Origin: Rahnella victoriana
Lineage (GTDB): Bacteria > Pseudomonadota > Gammaproteobacteria > Enterobacterales > Enterobacteriaceae
NCBI RefSeq assembly: GCF_004330295.1
Contig: NZ_SJOJ01000022.1
Span: 27,958-91,957 of the forward strand
Direction of reading: 5' to 3'
Length of the DNA: 64,000 bases
Shown: positions 49,883 through 58,557 of the stretch, piece by piece
Position numbering within the stretch: position 1 is the stretch's first letter
Layout of the letters: every line of letters starts with the position of its first letter
The notes under the pieces: generated by a model
The model's input: the letters and a program-made list of their open reading frames with translations, nothing else
The model's database searches: none
What the model was told of the DNA's origin: nothing
Made by a program: the position numbers and the translations under genes

Positions 49883-50278
49883 ATGACGATATGCATCAAG
49901 GGCTTCTGGCTCTGGCTGGCGCTGCTGTGCGCCACCTGCCTGCATGTTCAGGCGGCGGATATAAGGGATCCCGGGTTAATCACCGACCGCACGGTGACGT
50001 CGGTAGGCCACGATTTTTACCGGGGTTTTACCGCTAAATGGGAAGAGAACTACCCGGAAACCATCACGATTTCAGAAAGACCCAGCGCCCGCTGGGGCAG
50101 TTGGATCACCATAAAAATAGGTCAGGACACCTTATATCAGACCCTGCTTTTTCCGAACCGTCGCAATTTTGATAAGGACGTCGATACCGCCATTGCCGGG
50201 GTCACCGAGGCGTTATCACGGCGGCAGTTAGACAAAGCGTTACTTGGTACCGGGGATCTTGCCCATGACGAATTTTAA
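49883..50278 (+). CDS. csgE: Curli secretion specificity factor CsgE
   Basis: CsgE is a periplasmic protein that caps the CsgG secretion pore and directs CsgA to it. A signal peptide (GFWLWLALLCATCLHVQA) is followed by the mature sequence with VTSVGHDFYRGFTAKW and PETITISERPSARWGSWITI, which match the family. I chose the start at 49883, 4 bp after csgD; an in-frame start at 49859 inside csgD is less likely. Length is 131 residues. Confidence 0.92.
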   Translation: MTICIKGFWLWLALLCATCLHVQAADIRDPGLITDRTVTSVGHDFYRGFTAKWEENYPETITISERPSARWGSWITIKIGQDTLYQTLLFPNRRNFDKDVDTAIAGVTEALSRRQLDKALLGTGDLAHDEF

Positions 50279-50305
50279 TGCACAGCCTCTTCTAAGGAGA
50301 GCATC

Positions 50306-50731
50306 GTGAATATTCCAGTCTCAGCTCCGCGTTCAGTCATGCTGCTGGCATTACTGACGGCGTCCCCGGTTTCCTGGGGCGGCAACATGGTTTACCAGTT
50401 CATCAACCCGAATTTCGGCGGCAACCCGAATAATGGCGCATTCCTGCTTAACGAGGCTCAGGCGCAGAACTCTTATAAAGATCCCGACGCCTATGATTTC
50501 GGCACGACCAGTACCTCCGCGCTGGATAATTTCACGGCGTCGATTCAGTCGCAGCTGCTGGGCAGTCTGATGGGCAACATCAATCAGGGGAAACCGGGAC
50601 GGCTGGTGACACAGGACTTTATCGTGGATATCCAGAATACCGACGGGCAACTGGTGATGAACGTCACCGACCGCAAAACCGGCAAAGTTTCCACTATTCA
50701 GGTTCAGGGTTTGTCTGCCACGACCAACTGA
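50306..50731 (+). CDS. csgF: Curli assembly protein CsgF
   Basis: CsgF is a secreted accessory protein that binds the CsgG pore and helps CsgB nucleate fibres at the surface. It starts with GTG preceded by AAGGAG. A signal peptide is followed by [20 protein letters not shown], the conserved N-terminal CsgG-binding peptide of CsgF. Asn-rich stretches follow. Length is 141 residues (E. coli 138). Confidence 0.93.
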   Translation: MNIPVSAPRSVMLLALLTASPVSWGGNMVYQFINPNFGGNPNNGAFLLNEAQAQNSYKDPDAYDFGTTSTSALDNFTASIQSQLLGSLMGNINQGKPGRLVTQDFIVDIQNTDGQLVMNVTDRKTGKVSTIQVQGLSATTN

Positions 50732-50764
50732 TTCCGACGACAAATAAAAAACAGGAACGACATT

Positions 50765-51598
50765 ATGCGCAGCTATTTAGTTCTCATCGCAGTTTTTGTG
50801 TTGAGCGGGTGCCTCACAGCAGCACCGAAAGAAGCCGCAAGACCGACCTTATTACCCCGTGCGCCCAGCTATAGCGATCTGACCCATCTGCCTTCGCCGC
50901 AGGGCAGGATTTTTGTGTCGGTCTATAACATTCAGGATGAGACGGGCCAGTTTAAACCGTATCCGGCCAGTAACTTCTCGACGGCGGTGCCGCAAAGCGC
51001 CACGGCGATGCTGGTTTCCGCCCTGAAAGATTCGAAGTGGTTTATTCCGCTGGAACGTCAGGGGCTGCAAAACCTGCTGAACGAACGCAAAATCATCCGT
51101 GCTGCGCAGGAGAATGGCAGCGTGGCCATCAATAATCAGCGGCCGCTTTCTTCACTGGTGGCGGCAAATATCCTGATTGAAGGCTCGATCATTGGATATG
51201 AAAGTAATGTGAAATCGGGCGGCGTGGGGGCGCGTTACTTCGGTATCGGTGCCAGTACGCAATACCAGTTGGACCAGATAGCCGTGAACCTGCGTGCTGT
51301 CGACGTCAATACCGGGGAAGTGCTGTCGTCTGTGAATACCAGCAAGACGATTTTGTCCTATGAAGTGCAGGCCGGGGTGTTCCGCTTTATCGACTACCAG
51401 CGTCTGCTGGAAGGCGAGCTGGGCTACACCACCAATGAGCCTGTGATGTTGTGTCTGATGTCGGCGATTGAATCCGGAGTGATTTATCTGGTGAATGATG
51501 GCATCGAACGTAACCTGTGGCAGTTGCAGAACCCGTCGGAGATCAACTCGCCGATCCTGCAACGCTACAAAAACAGTGTTGTCCCTGCCGAATCCTGA
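50765..51598 (+). CDS. csgG: Curli secretion pore lipoprotein CsgG
   Basis: CsgG is the outer-membrane lipoprotein that forms the nonameric curli secretion channel. The lipobox VLSGC gives an acylated Cys16. Mature sequence matches the family closely (LPSPQGRIFVSVYNIQDETG, AANILIEGSIIGYESNVKSGG, ARYFGIGASTQYQLDQIAV). Length is 277 residues, equal to E. coli. A terminator overlaps its 3' end. Confidence 0.96.
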   Translation: MRSYLVLIAVFVLSGCLTAAPKEAARPTLLPRAPSYSDLTHLPSPQGRIFVSVYNIQDETGQFKPYPASNFSTAVPQSATAMLVSALKDSKWFIPLERQGLQNLLNERKIIRAAQENGSVAINNQRPLSSLVAANILIEGSIIGYESNVKSGGVGARYFGIGASTQYQLDQIAVNLRAVDVNTGEVLSSVNTSKTILSYEVQAGVFRFIDYQRLLEGELGYTTNEPVMLCLMSAIESGVIYLVNDGIERNLWQLQNPSEINSPILQRYKNSVVPAES

Positions 51599-51624
51599 TG
51601 AGAGGCAGGGACAACGCTCTTTTT
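51578..51624 (+). terminator. Terminator of csgDEFG
   Basis: A perfect 12-bp stem, GTTGTCCCTGCC (51578-51589) and GGCAGGGACAAC (51604-51615), is followed by GCTCTTTTT. The left arm is inside the csgG coding end. A third arm, GCTGTCCCTGCC, follows at about 51630 and allows an alternative pairing. Confidence 0.85.
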
Positions 51625-51731
51625 ATAGTGCTGTCCCTGCCAGACCCTGTCGATGAGGCTGCTCCTGGTCAGAAGCAGATATGACTCAACTTATCATGCC
51701 GGAGTTCAGAGGCTAGCGGCATAATCAATCT

Positions 51732-52616
51732 TCAGATTTTTAGTGCATCGATCACTATTCTCAACGCGGGTGACACATTGCGATGAGGATAATAGAGGTA
51801 TGAACCTTCCAGACGTTGGCTGTAACGCGGCAATACTCTGATAAGTTTCCCACTTTCTAAATCATCACAAACCAGCTCCTCAGGAACATAAGCCAGCCCC
51901 AGACCTAGCCTGGCGGCTTCTGCTTCCATATAGCTATCAGAAAAAACCCACTGCCCCTGCGGCTGGTGCGTCACTTTTTTCTCATCCTGATTGAGTTCCC
52001 AGGCGTACAAACTGCCATCGGCAAACTGATAGGCAATACAGGGATGTGCCACTAAATCAGCCGGGGTTTGTGGAAACCCGTAACGACGAAAATGTTCGGA
52101 TGTGGCAACAACAGCCATCTCCATATCGGGTGTAATGCGTACCGCTATCATGCCGTTTCCTACTTCGGGTCCAAGGCGTATGCCAGCATCGAACCTCTGG
52201 GCAATAATGTCGACGAACCGGCTTTCACTGATCAGCTCCAGCCTGATGTCCGGGTAACGTTGTTTAAATATCGCGAGCCTGGGCAGAAGTACTTTATCAA
52301 TAGCATGCTGGCTGGCATTGATACGAACCGTGCCGGAAGGGGTCTGGCGATAATGTGCGAGTGTGGCAAGCCCCGTATTTAACGCATCAAATCCAGACTC
52401 TGTCGTCTGGTAAAGTTGCTCACCAGCCTGTGTCAGCGATAACCTGCGCGTGGTACGAACCAGAAGCTGTACACCCAACCTCTCCTCAAGTTCGCGAACA
52501 GAACGACTGACCCCCGATTGCGCAAGTCCAAGCCGGTGCGCCGCAGCAGTGAAACTGCCTTCGCGCACGACCTGCATAAACAGATAAAGCTCATTATAGT
52601 TTTCCCGTTTTGCCAT
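51732..52616 (-). CDS. LysR family transcriptional regulator next to a secreted hydrolase
   Basis: A typical LysR protein of 294 residues: N-terminal HTH (ELYLFMQVVREGSFTAAAHR, LGLAQSGVSRSVRELEERLG) and a co-inducer domain that includes PDIRLELISESRFVDIIAQR. I chose 52616 because AAGGAC precedes it; the longer frame is unsupported. It is divergent from the hydrolase gene across about 170 bp and likely controls the hydrolase and MFS genes. The subgroup resembles regulators of aromatic or aldehyde detoxification genes, without a firm assignment. Confidence 0.88.
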   Translation of the reverse strand: MAKRENYNELYLFMQVVREGSFTAAAHRLGLAQSGVSRSVRELEERLGVQLLVRTTRRLSLTQAGEQLYQTTESGFDALNTGLATLAHYRQTPSGTVRINASQHAIDKVLLPRLAIFKQRYPDIRLELISESRFVDIIAQRFDAGIRLGPEVGNGMIAVRITPDMEMAVVATSEHFRRYGFPQTPADLVAHPCIAYQFADGSLYAWELNQDEKKVTHQPQGQWVFSDSYMEAEAARLGLGLAYVPEELVCDDLESGKLIRVLPRYSQRLEGSYLYYPHRNVSPALRIVIDALKI

Positions 52617-52785
52617 CACTGTGTCCTTGCCGTCTATATATAACAATTTGGTATTAATTCTAGCAGTGATCGCCTACTAATCAGCACTATTTATGCTGAC
52701 TATAATACCCCCTATCGATACCAGACACTGCAGTGTTGTCCGTATGAGGCCTGTACCTACACATCGTTTTTCAGGGGACTTTTTT

Positions 52786-53922
52786 ATGAATGTTTTCGCC
52801 AGAAAACTGACAGCCGCGATACCTGCAATGCTGCTATTTACGACATTAAGTGGAGTCACAACAATGAGTCACGCGGATACAATCAACCCGAATGCCCCAG
52901 TCTCGATGGTAGAAAAATGGGACAAAACCTTTGCTGAGAGCAATAAAGTTGATCACCGGAAGGTGACATTCCAGAACCGTTACGGAATTACGCTGGTCGG
53001 TGATCTGTACATTCCTAAAAAACGTGGAGACAGCAAACTTGCTGCTATTGCATTAAGTGGCCCCTTTGGTGCGGTCAAAGAGCAATCCAGCGGTTTGTAT
53101 GCCCAAACACTGGCGGAAAAAGGGTTCGTGACATTGGCATTCGATCCCTCTTATACCGGTGAAAGCGGCGGCTATCCGCGCAATGTTGCCTCTCCGGATA
53201 TCAATACCGAGGACTTCAGTGCTGCGGTAGATTTCCTTGGATTACAAAAAGAGGTGGATCGCAACCGCATCGGTCTGCTGGGCATCTGCGGCTGGGGCGG
53301 GATGGCGCTGAATGCAGCAGCAATGGATACACGTGTTAAAGCGGTGGCGACCAGCGTTATGTACGACATGAGCCGGGCAATGGGGCATGGCGTTGGAGAC
53401 GGAAAAGACCGGTATTCAACCGCCGATCGGCGTGCCGTATTGCAGTATCTGAACGAGCAACGCTGGAAGGATGCAGAAAACGGGACTCCCGCCCATGCAG
53501 GCCATGATATTTATGTTGATCAGCACGGCAAGGTCAGTACTTCTGAACGTATTTTACCGGAAACTTTACCGGCGGATCCCAACCCGATACTGAAAGAATT
53601 CTTTGATTATTATCGTATGCCGCGCGGTTACCATGCGCGCTCAGTTAACTCTACTGGCGCATGGACTGCGACTACCCCCTTATCGTTTATGAATATGCCT
53701 CTGCTTAGCTATGCAAATGAAATCACCATCCCTGCGCTGATCGTTACGGGTGAAAATGCGCATTCGCGCTATTTTGCAGAAGATGCATTTAAAGCGGTTG
53801 GCAGTAAAGAGAAAGAACTGGTGATTGTGCCGGGCGCCAATCATGTTGATTTATACGACAACGTCGCCGGTAAAATACCTTTCGCCAGGTTTGAGCAGTT
53901 TTTCAAAACCAGCTTAAAATAA
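52786..53922 (+). CDS. Secreted alpha/beta hydrolase (YcjY/dienelactone hydrolase-like)
   Basis: The start at 52786 (AGGGGAC upstream) gives a signal peptide (KLTAAIPAMLLFTTLSGVTT...SHA) and a mature hydrolase. The nucleophile elbow is LLGICGWGGMAL, where Cys replaces the usual Ser. The acid residue lies near IVTGENAHSRYF, and the C-terminal His is in VPGANHVDLYD. Length is 378 residues. It is similar to the YcjY-type and dienelactone-hydrolase-like groups. A weak hairpin separates it from the MFS gene. Confidence 0.82.
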   Translation: MNVFARKLTAAIPAMLLFTTLSGVTTMSHADTINPNAPVSMVEKWDKTFAESNKVDHRKVTFQNRYGITLVGDLYIPKKRGDSKLAAIALSGPFGAVKEQSSGLYAQTLAEKGFVTLAFDPSYTGESGGYPRNVASPDINTEDFSAAVDFLGLQKEVDRNRIGLLGICGWGGMALNAAAMDTRVKAVATSVMYDMSRAMGHGVGDGKDRYSTADRRAVLQYLNEQRWKDAENGTPAHAGHDIYVDQHGKVSTSERILPETLPADPNPILKEFFDYYRMPRGYHARSVNSTGAWTATTPLSFMNMPLLSYANEITIPALIVTGENAHSRYFAEDAFKAVGSKEKELVIVPGANHVDLYDNVAGKIPFARFEQFFKTSLK

Positions 53923-53944
53923 TTCATTAAGATATAAACATTTA

Positions 53945-53975
53945 AAAAGCTGCCTGTACCAGACAGGTGGCTTTA
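53945..53975 (+). terminator. Weak hairpin between the hydrolase and MFS genes
   Basis: AAAGC/GCTTT and CCTGT/ACAGG pair with one internal mismatch, followed by AATTCTG rather than a full T-run. It could cause partial termination. Confidence 0.35.
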
Positions 53976-54108
53976 ATTCTGACCTCAGCCCCGCCAGCTG
54001 CCACAGAGAACACTTCTTTTCCTCCCTTTTTTAATCGTTATTCCATGAACAACGGCCTTCACTGGTTTGCCTGAGCAGGTCGGGATGATATGTAGAGATG
54101 CTGACAAT

Positions 54109-55302
54109 ATGTCCACACTGAGCCTTAAAACACCACATGATAAAGTACACGCACACTGGAGTGGAATTTTTGCCATGACCTTGTGCGTTTTTGTACTGGT
54201 TGCATCGGAATTTTTGCCGGTCAGCCTGCTGACACCTATAGCCAGGGATTTACACGTAACGCAGGGGCAGGCCGGACTGGGAATCGCTATCTCAGGTGCT
54301 CTGGCGGTCCTGACCAGTCTGACCATTTCAAACATTGCCGGTAATGTGAACCGTAAATATCTTTTGCTGGGGATGACGGTACTGATGGCAATATCGGGGA
54401 TCATCATTGCACTGGCCCCAAACTATCTGATTTATATGTCAGGGCGCGCCCTGATTGGTATTGCTATCGGTGGATTCTGGTCAATGTCTGCAGCAACGGC
54501 CATTCGCCTTGTACCTTCACACAAGGTAGGCCGGGCGTTGGCCATTTTTAATGGCGGTAATGCACTTGCGACTGTCGTAGCGGCGCCGCTTGGCAGCTAT
54601 CTTGGCGCAACCATCGGCTGGCGCGGAGCCTTCTTGTGCCTGGTTCCTGTTGCGACAGTTGCCTTCATCTGGCAATGGTTTAGCCTGCCTGACATGGCGG
54701 GTAACAAAGGACATCAGACACGCGGCAGGGTTTTTCGATTGTTACGTCGCCCTGTAGTGTCAACTGGCATGCTGGCTTGTGGATTATTTTTTATGGGGCA
54801 GTTTGCGTTATTTACCTATGTACGCCCGTTTCTGGAGACCATCACCCGGGTCAATACATCCGGCTTATCCCTGATTCTGCTCACCATAGGTGTAGCGGGT
54901 TTTGCTGGCACGCTGATCGTTGCCACATTCCTGAACGCAAGGTTTTACCAGACGCTGGTTGCCATCCCTTTTCTTATGGCTACCCTCGCCGGGACGTTAA
55001 TGCTAACCGCACATAACGTTTGGTTTGTTACGCTGCTTTTGGGGGTTTGGGGAATGCTTGCAACAGCGGCTCCAACCGGATGGTGGACATGGGTCGCGCG
55101 TACGCTGCCGGAGAATGCCGAGGCAGGAGGTGGACTTATGGTCGCCGTCGTCCAGCTTTCCATTGCGTTGGGTTCGACAGCCGGAGGCATTATGTTTGAT
55201 AACCTTGGCTGGCAGAGCGCTTTCGGGCTGAGTGTCATGTTGCTCTTCAGTGCTGCAGGACTGACCTTTTACACATCACGTCAGGACCACACGCCTCGTT
55301 AA
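54109..55302 (+). CDS. MFS drug:H+ antiporter-1 family efflux transporter
   Basis: Twelve membrane segments and MFS motifs characterise this 397-residue DHA1-type transporter, similar to NepI/YdhP-like exporters. Features are FLPVSLLTPIARDLHVTQGQ in the first loop, the GRALIGIAIGGFWSMSAATA helix and RALAIFNGGNALATVVAAPL. The start is uncertain: the ATG at 54109 (MSTLSLKTPHDK) looks best, with 54085 or a TTG at 54067 as alternatives. It is preceded on the same strand by the secreted hydrolase. Confidence 0.82.
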   Translation: MSTLSLKTPHDKVHAHWSGIFAMTLCVFVLVASEFLPVSLLTPIARDLHVTQGQAGLGIAISGALAVLTSLTISNIAGNVNRKYLLLGMTVLMAISGIIIALAPNYLIYMSGRALIGIAIGGFWSMSAATAIRLVPSHKVGRALAIFNGGNALATVVAAPLGSYLGATIGWRGAFLCLVPVATVAFIWQWFSLPDMAGNKGHQTRGRVFRLLRRPVVSTGMLACGLFFMGQFALFTYVRPFLETITRVNTSGLSLILLTIGVAGFAGTLIVATFLNARFYQTLVAIPFLMATLAGTLMLTAHNVWFVTLLLGVWGMLATAAPTGWWTWVARTLPENAEAGGGLMVAVVQLSIALGSTAGGIMFDNLGWQSAFGLSVMLLFSAAGLTFYTSRQDHTPR

Positions 55303-55319
55303 AGAGGAAAGTGACTGGC

Positions 55320-55359
55320 GAAGGGAAGTGGCGGGTTGACGCCGCTTCCCTTCTTTTTT
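55320..55359 (+). terminator. Terminator after the MFS gene
   Basis: GAAGGGAAGTGGCG pairs with CGCCGCTTCCCTTC (one T-G pair) and is followed by six T residues. The NTF2-fold gene converges from the other side. Confidence 0.9.
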
Positions 55360-55368
55360 CCGGCAACC

Positions 55369-55827
55369 TCAGGTTTTGTTTTCCTCCGTTTTCACCACCT
55401 GACGGTAATTGTTCACCCGCTTTTTATCCTCGAGATTAAAGTCAGGATCGAGATAAATGCTCACCCGCTTGATCAGCAGATCGTCAAAGACAAAGACGCT
55501 ACAGAAATGATGGCTGCCGGCTTCCGATGTCGGCCAGCGGTCGCCGTTTTGCATTACGCCGCGCATCTGCCCTTCCAGTACAATGACATCTCCGTCACTC
55601 AGAAACTGAAATGCATCCTGAATGTGCTGGATTTTGTCGATTTCGAGCGCAAAACGTTTACCGAGTTCTCCTAAAGAAGTCTTGCCCTGCGCGGTGCCAA
55701 ATTTCGGAAAAAACAGCACCACATCTTCGGCAAAAAGATCCAGTAATGACGCGTCAGCCTGATCCAGTTTGGCGTAGAAATTCTTAACAATTTCAATGCG
55801 TTTTTCTTTCAGTTCGTGTTCTGCCAT
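55369..55827 (-). CDS. NTF2-fold (SnoaL/ketosteroid isomerase-like) protein
   Basis: A 152-residue single-domain protein of the nuclear transport factor 2-like superfamily. Support comes from RIEIVKNFYAKLDQADASLL followed by DLFAEDVVLFFP, and from VFVFDDLLIKRVSIYLDPDF near the C terminus, which are typical of SnoaL-like proteins. I placed the start at 55827, with GAGGT upstream; 55848 is possible. Function and ligand are unknown. Confidence 0.8.
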   Translation of the reverse strand: MAEHELKEKRIEIVKNFYAKLDQADASLLDLFAEDVVLFFPKFGTAQGKTSLGELGKRFALEIDKIQHIQDAFQFLSDGDVIVLEGQMRGVMQNGDRWPTSEAGSHHFCSVFVFDDLLIKRVSIYLDPDFNLEDKKRVNNYRQVVKTEENKT

Positions 55828-56014
55828 TTTCACCTCGACTTTCTCCATCTGATCACTAAGCCTAGTGACTGCCGCTGATTTTGCCAGTTATGGGAGACGC
55901 TCACATCACACGGACACCGCGCTGATGAAGAGTTTTCTGCACCGGAGGCCGGAACCCACTACACTGGCATGAGTTTTTAACAACATGTCCTCTTACATTT
56001 TTGGAGAGTCACGG

Positions 56015-57820
56015 ATGTCTCAGTTCAACAGAGCGGGTCGCGCCATGCCGCACCTGCCCGTTCCCGCACGTTGGGTAATCTTTGCGATTTGCCTGCTCCA
56101 GGGGCTCCTGCTGCATTACTTCTTTTCCGATCTCGCGCCGGTGGGGTTCGCAAGTTTCTCCCACAATATTTACGGCCAGACTATGGCATTAACATTACCG
56201 GTGCTGATTTCGTTGTCTGTCACGCATCTCAATGACCGCCGGTTCTGGGGTGGAATGGCGCTTCTCACCCTGCTGCTGGCCGGGATGGCAGCCTGGGCGA
56301 AAAGCAATATCAGCGGGACGACGACCGATTCGGTGATGATGCCGTTTAATCTGTCGCTGGTGTTGCTGGTCTTTTTTGTACTGCCGTGGCTACAGGTGCA
56401 GGCGTTCCCGGCGGAAAGCCGTTACCGTTACGCCAATCTTTCCGCCTGTTACAGCCAGAATACGCTGTGCGCCTTGCTGACTCTTCTGATGATGTTGCTG
56501 GCCATCGGCGTGATGGCGTTGTGTGCCGCGCTGTTCCGGGTGATCGGAATTGAATATTTCCACGAGCTGTTTTTCGATACGCCGCTGTTTATGAATCTGG
56601 TGTACGGCGTGCTGCTGGGCATCAGTATCATCACCTGCCGGACGCAACCGGCATTGATGAATACCACCCGCAATGTGATCCGTTTTATTCTCAAAGGTCT
56701 GCTGCCGCTGGTGGCATTTGTGGCGCTGATTTTCCTGTTCGCCCTGCCGTTCACCGGCCTGACGGTGCTGTCGCAAGCCTGGTCTGCGGCCAGTTTGCTG
56801 ACCACCATGGCGCTGAGCATTTTGCTGCTGGTTAACGTGGTGCGTGAAACCGATCACGCTGAAAAGCCGTATCCGCGGGCGATCCGTCTGCTGGTCAATG
56901 CGGCAGTTCTGCTGCTGCCGGTGTATGCCGCGCTGGCGCTGTATGCCACCGGCCTGCGCGTGTCGCAGTACGGCTGGACGCCACAACGTCTGTGGGCCGT
57001 GCTGGTTATCATCGTCACGCTGGTCGCCGCGCTTTGCTACAGCTTCTCGGTGATCGATAAGCGCCCCGACTGGCTGCCACGAATTACCCAGTTCAATAAG
57101 CCGTTGTCGCTGCTGGTGGTCATTCTGTTGATCGCGGCCAACAGCCCGCTGCTCGATCCGTACCGGATCAGTGTGAACAGTCAGATCGCGCGCCTCGACA
57201 GCGGCAAAACGCTGGCGAAGGATGTCGATCTGAAGATGCTGCGTTTTGACACCGGACGCCGTGGCAACGAGGCGCTGGTGAAACTGCAACAGCATCCGGC
57301 CTTTACCGGCGATCCCCGGCTGCTGGTGATACTGAAAAACATGATCAGCCTGACATCCCGCTGGGGGGCGTACAGCGATAAAGACTCCGCCGCACTGACC
57401 AAGAGTTATCGGGTGGAAGACGCCAAAAAGATGATAGTGCTGGCGAAAGGTGCCACGTCGCCGGATGACGGCTGGTGGAACACCCTGCCGCAGCTTGAGC
57501 AATACACCAACACGCTGCGCGACTGTCTCAGCCTGCACGGCGCGTGTATCGTCAATACGCTGGATCTGAACGGCGATAAACAGAAAGAAATTTTCTTATG
57601 TAATACGTTAGATAGCGCGTCGGCGAACTGCCGTATTTATGTCCGGCATGACGCAAAATGGGCGCAGGCGGGTGAACTTTATCTCTATGACGATAAGGAG
57701 AAACCGGCGCTGAACGCCGCCCTGCGCAATGGCGAGGTGAAGCCGGTGCCGCGCAAATGGGCGGATATCCAGATCAACGGCAAACGTCGCGTGATCCATT
57801 ACAATCTCAGCGAAGAATAA
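56015..57820 (+). CDS. DUF4153 family polytopic membrane protein
   Basis: A 601-residue inner-membrane protein with about 12 predicted membrane segments over residues 15-400, then a soluble C-terminal domain of about 200 residues that begins near LLDPYRISVNSQIARLD. The N-terminal membrane portion resembles DUF4153 proteins of enterobacteria; no function is established. Start at 56015 follows GGAGAG. An upstream in-frame start at 55985 is less likely. It is separated from the convergent cytochrome gene by a perfect hairpin. Confidence 0.8.
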   Translation: MSQFNRAGRAMPHLPVPARWVIFAICLLQGLLLHYFFSDLAPVGFASFSHNIYGQTMALTLPVLISLSVTHLNDRRFWGGMALLTLLLAGMAAWAKSNISGTTTDSVMMPFNLSLVLLVFFVLPWLQVQAFPAESRYRYANLSACYSQNTLCALLTLLMMLLAIGVMALCAALFRVIGIEYFHELFFDTPLFMNLVYGVLLGISIITCRTQPALMNTTRNVIRFILKGLLPLVAFVALIFLFALPFTGLTVLSQAWSAASLLTTMALSILLLVNVVRETDHAEKPYPRAIRLLVNAAVLLLPVYAALALYATGLRVSQYGWTPQRLWAVLVIIVTLVAALCYSFSVIDKRPDWLPRITQFNKPLSLLVVILLIAANSPLLDPYRISVNSQIARLDSGKTLAKDVDLKMLRFDTGRRGNEALVKLQQHPAFTGDPRLLVILKNMISLTSRWGAYSDKDSAALTKSYRVEDAKKMIVLAKGATSPDDGWWNTLPQLEQYTNTLRDCLSLHGACIVNTLDLNGDKQKEIFLCNTLDSASANCRIYVRHDAKWAQAGELYLYDDKEKPALNAALRNGEVKPVPRKWADIQINGKRRVIHYNLSEE

Positions 57821-57830
57821 TCTCTCAACT

Positions 57831-57857
57831 TTCACCGGCAGGCGTTCTGCCGGTGAA
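57831..57857. terminator. Hairpin between DUF4153 and cytochrome b561 genes
   Basis: A perfect 11-bp stem, TTCACCGGCAG and CTGCCGGTGAA with loop GCGTT, sits between convergent genes. It lacks a T-run, so it may stabilise mRNA ends rather than terminate strongly. Confidence 0.45.
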
Positions 57858-57865
57858 TTCCCGCC

Positions 57866-58390
57866 TTACTTTCCCGGCGTCATGCGCAATAAGGTGTCAT
57901 CTTTACGCACGTAATGATGATAAATCGCCGCCAGCGCATGCAGGCCAATCAGGTAATACCCGCAGCTCGCCAGAAATTCATGGGCAGTTCTCACCGTACG
58001 GCGCACCGCCGGATCGGGGGTGACAAACTGCGGCACGTGCCAGCCGAACAGATACCAGTCCCGCCCGCCGAATTCCAGCATCAGCACGCCCAGCACCGGC
58101 AATGACAGAAACAGCAGATACAACACGCCATGCACCGCGTGCGAGGCAGCAATCTGCCAGCGCGGCAGCGGCGGCGTGATAACCGGGGTGGTATGGCGGG
58201 TGCGCAGATACACCCGCACAAACATCAGCAGCCAGACGCAAATCCCGAAATTAAAATGCAGCAGACGCACCAGCGGCTGATTGTCTTCCGGAAAATAATC
58301 GCGGGTCAGCATCGCCGTGTAGGTCAGAATAATCATCAGCAGCGTCGCCCAGTGCAGGCTGATCTGAGACAGCGAATAACGGGTTTTCAT
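57866..58390 (-). CDS. Cytochrome b561 family protein (CybB/YodB type)
   Basis: A four-helix membrane dihaem cytochrome of the b561 family, which transfers electrons from the quinol pool, including to superoxide in the CybB branch. Candidate haem ligands are His13 (SLHWATLL), the LLHFNFG and SHAVHG histidines, and GLHALAAIYHHYV. Length is 174 residues (E. coli CybB 176). It is monocistronic and converges on the DUF4153 gene. Confidence 0.86.
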   Translation of the reverse strand: MKTRYSLSQISLHWATLLMIILTYTAMLTRDYFPEDNQPLVRLLHFNFGICVWLLMFVRVYLRTRHTTPVITPPLPRWQIAASHAVHGVLYLLFLSLPVLGVLMLEFGGRDWYLFGWHVPQFVTPDPAVRRTVRTAHEFLASCGYYLIGLHALAAIYHHYVRKDDTLLRMTPGK

Positions 58391-58514
58391 GAGTGATGCC
58401 CTGGCCGGAGAATAGCGTGAAAAAACAGGAATATTGCCCTGAGTATAGGAAGGAAATGCGCAGACTTTGTGGATAAATGCGGCCGCGAAAGTAAAGAAGT
58501 TAAATTAATGTTAT

Positions 58515-58538
58515 AAAAAAACCGGGCGTGTGCCCGGT
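58515..58538 (-). terminator. Terminator of alaC
   Basis: On the minus strand ACCGGGCACACGCCCGGT is followed by T7. It lies just downstream of the alaC stop. Confidence 0.9.
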
Positions 58539-58557
58539 CTGGTTGTCTGACGGCGTA

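Noticed and set aside
53985..54407. 140-codon minus-strand frame opposite the MFS gene start
   Set aside because: It is antisense to the first transmembrane helices of the MFS protein and has no domain.
56390..57538. 382-codon minus-strand frame antisense to the DUF4153 gene
   Set aside because: Gln/Arg/His-rich composition typical of reverse-strand shadow frames in GC-rich membrane protein genes.
58391..58514. Small RNA between cytochrome b561 and the alaC terminator
   Set aside because: No promoter-terminator pair in a consistent orientation is visible; the only terminator belongs to alaC.
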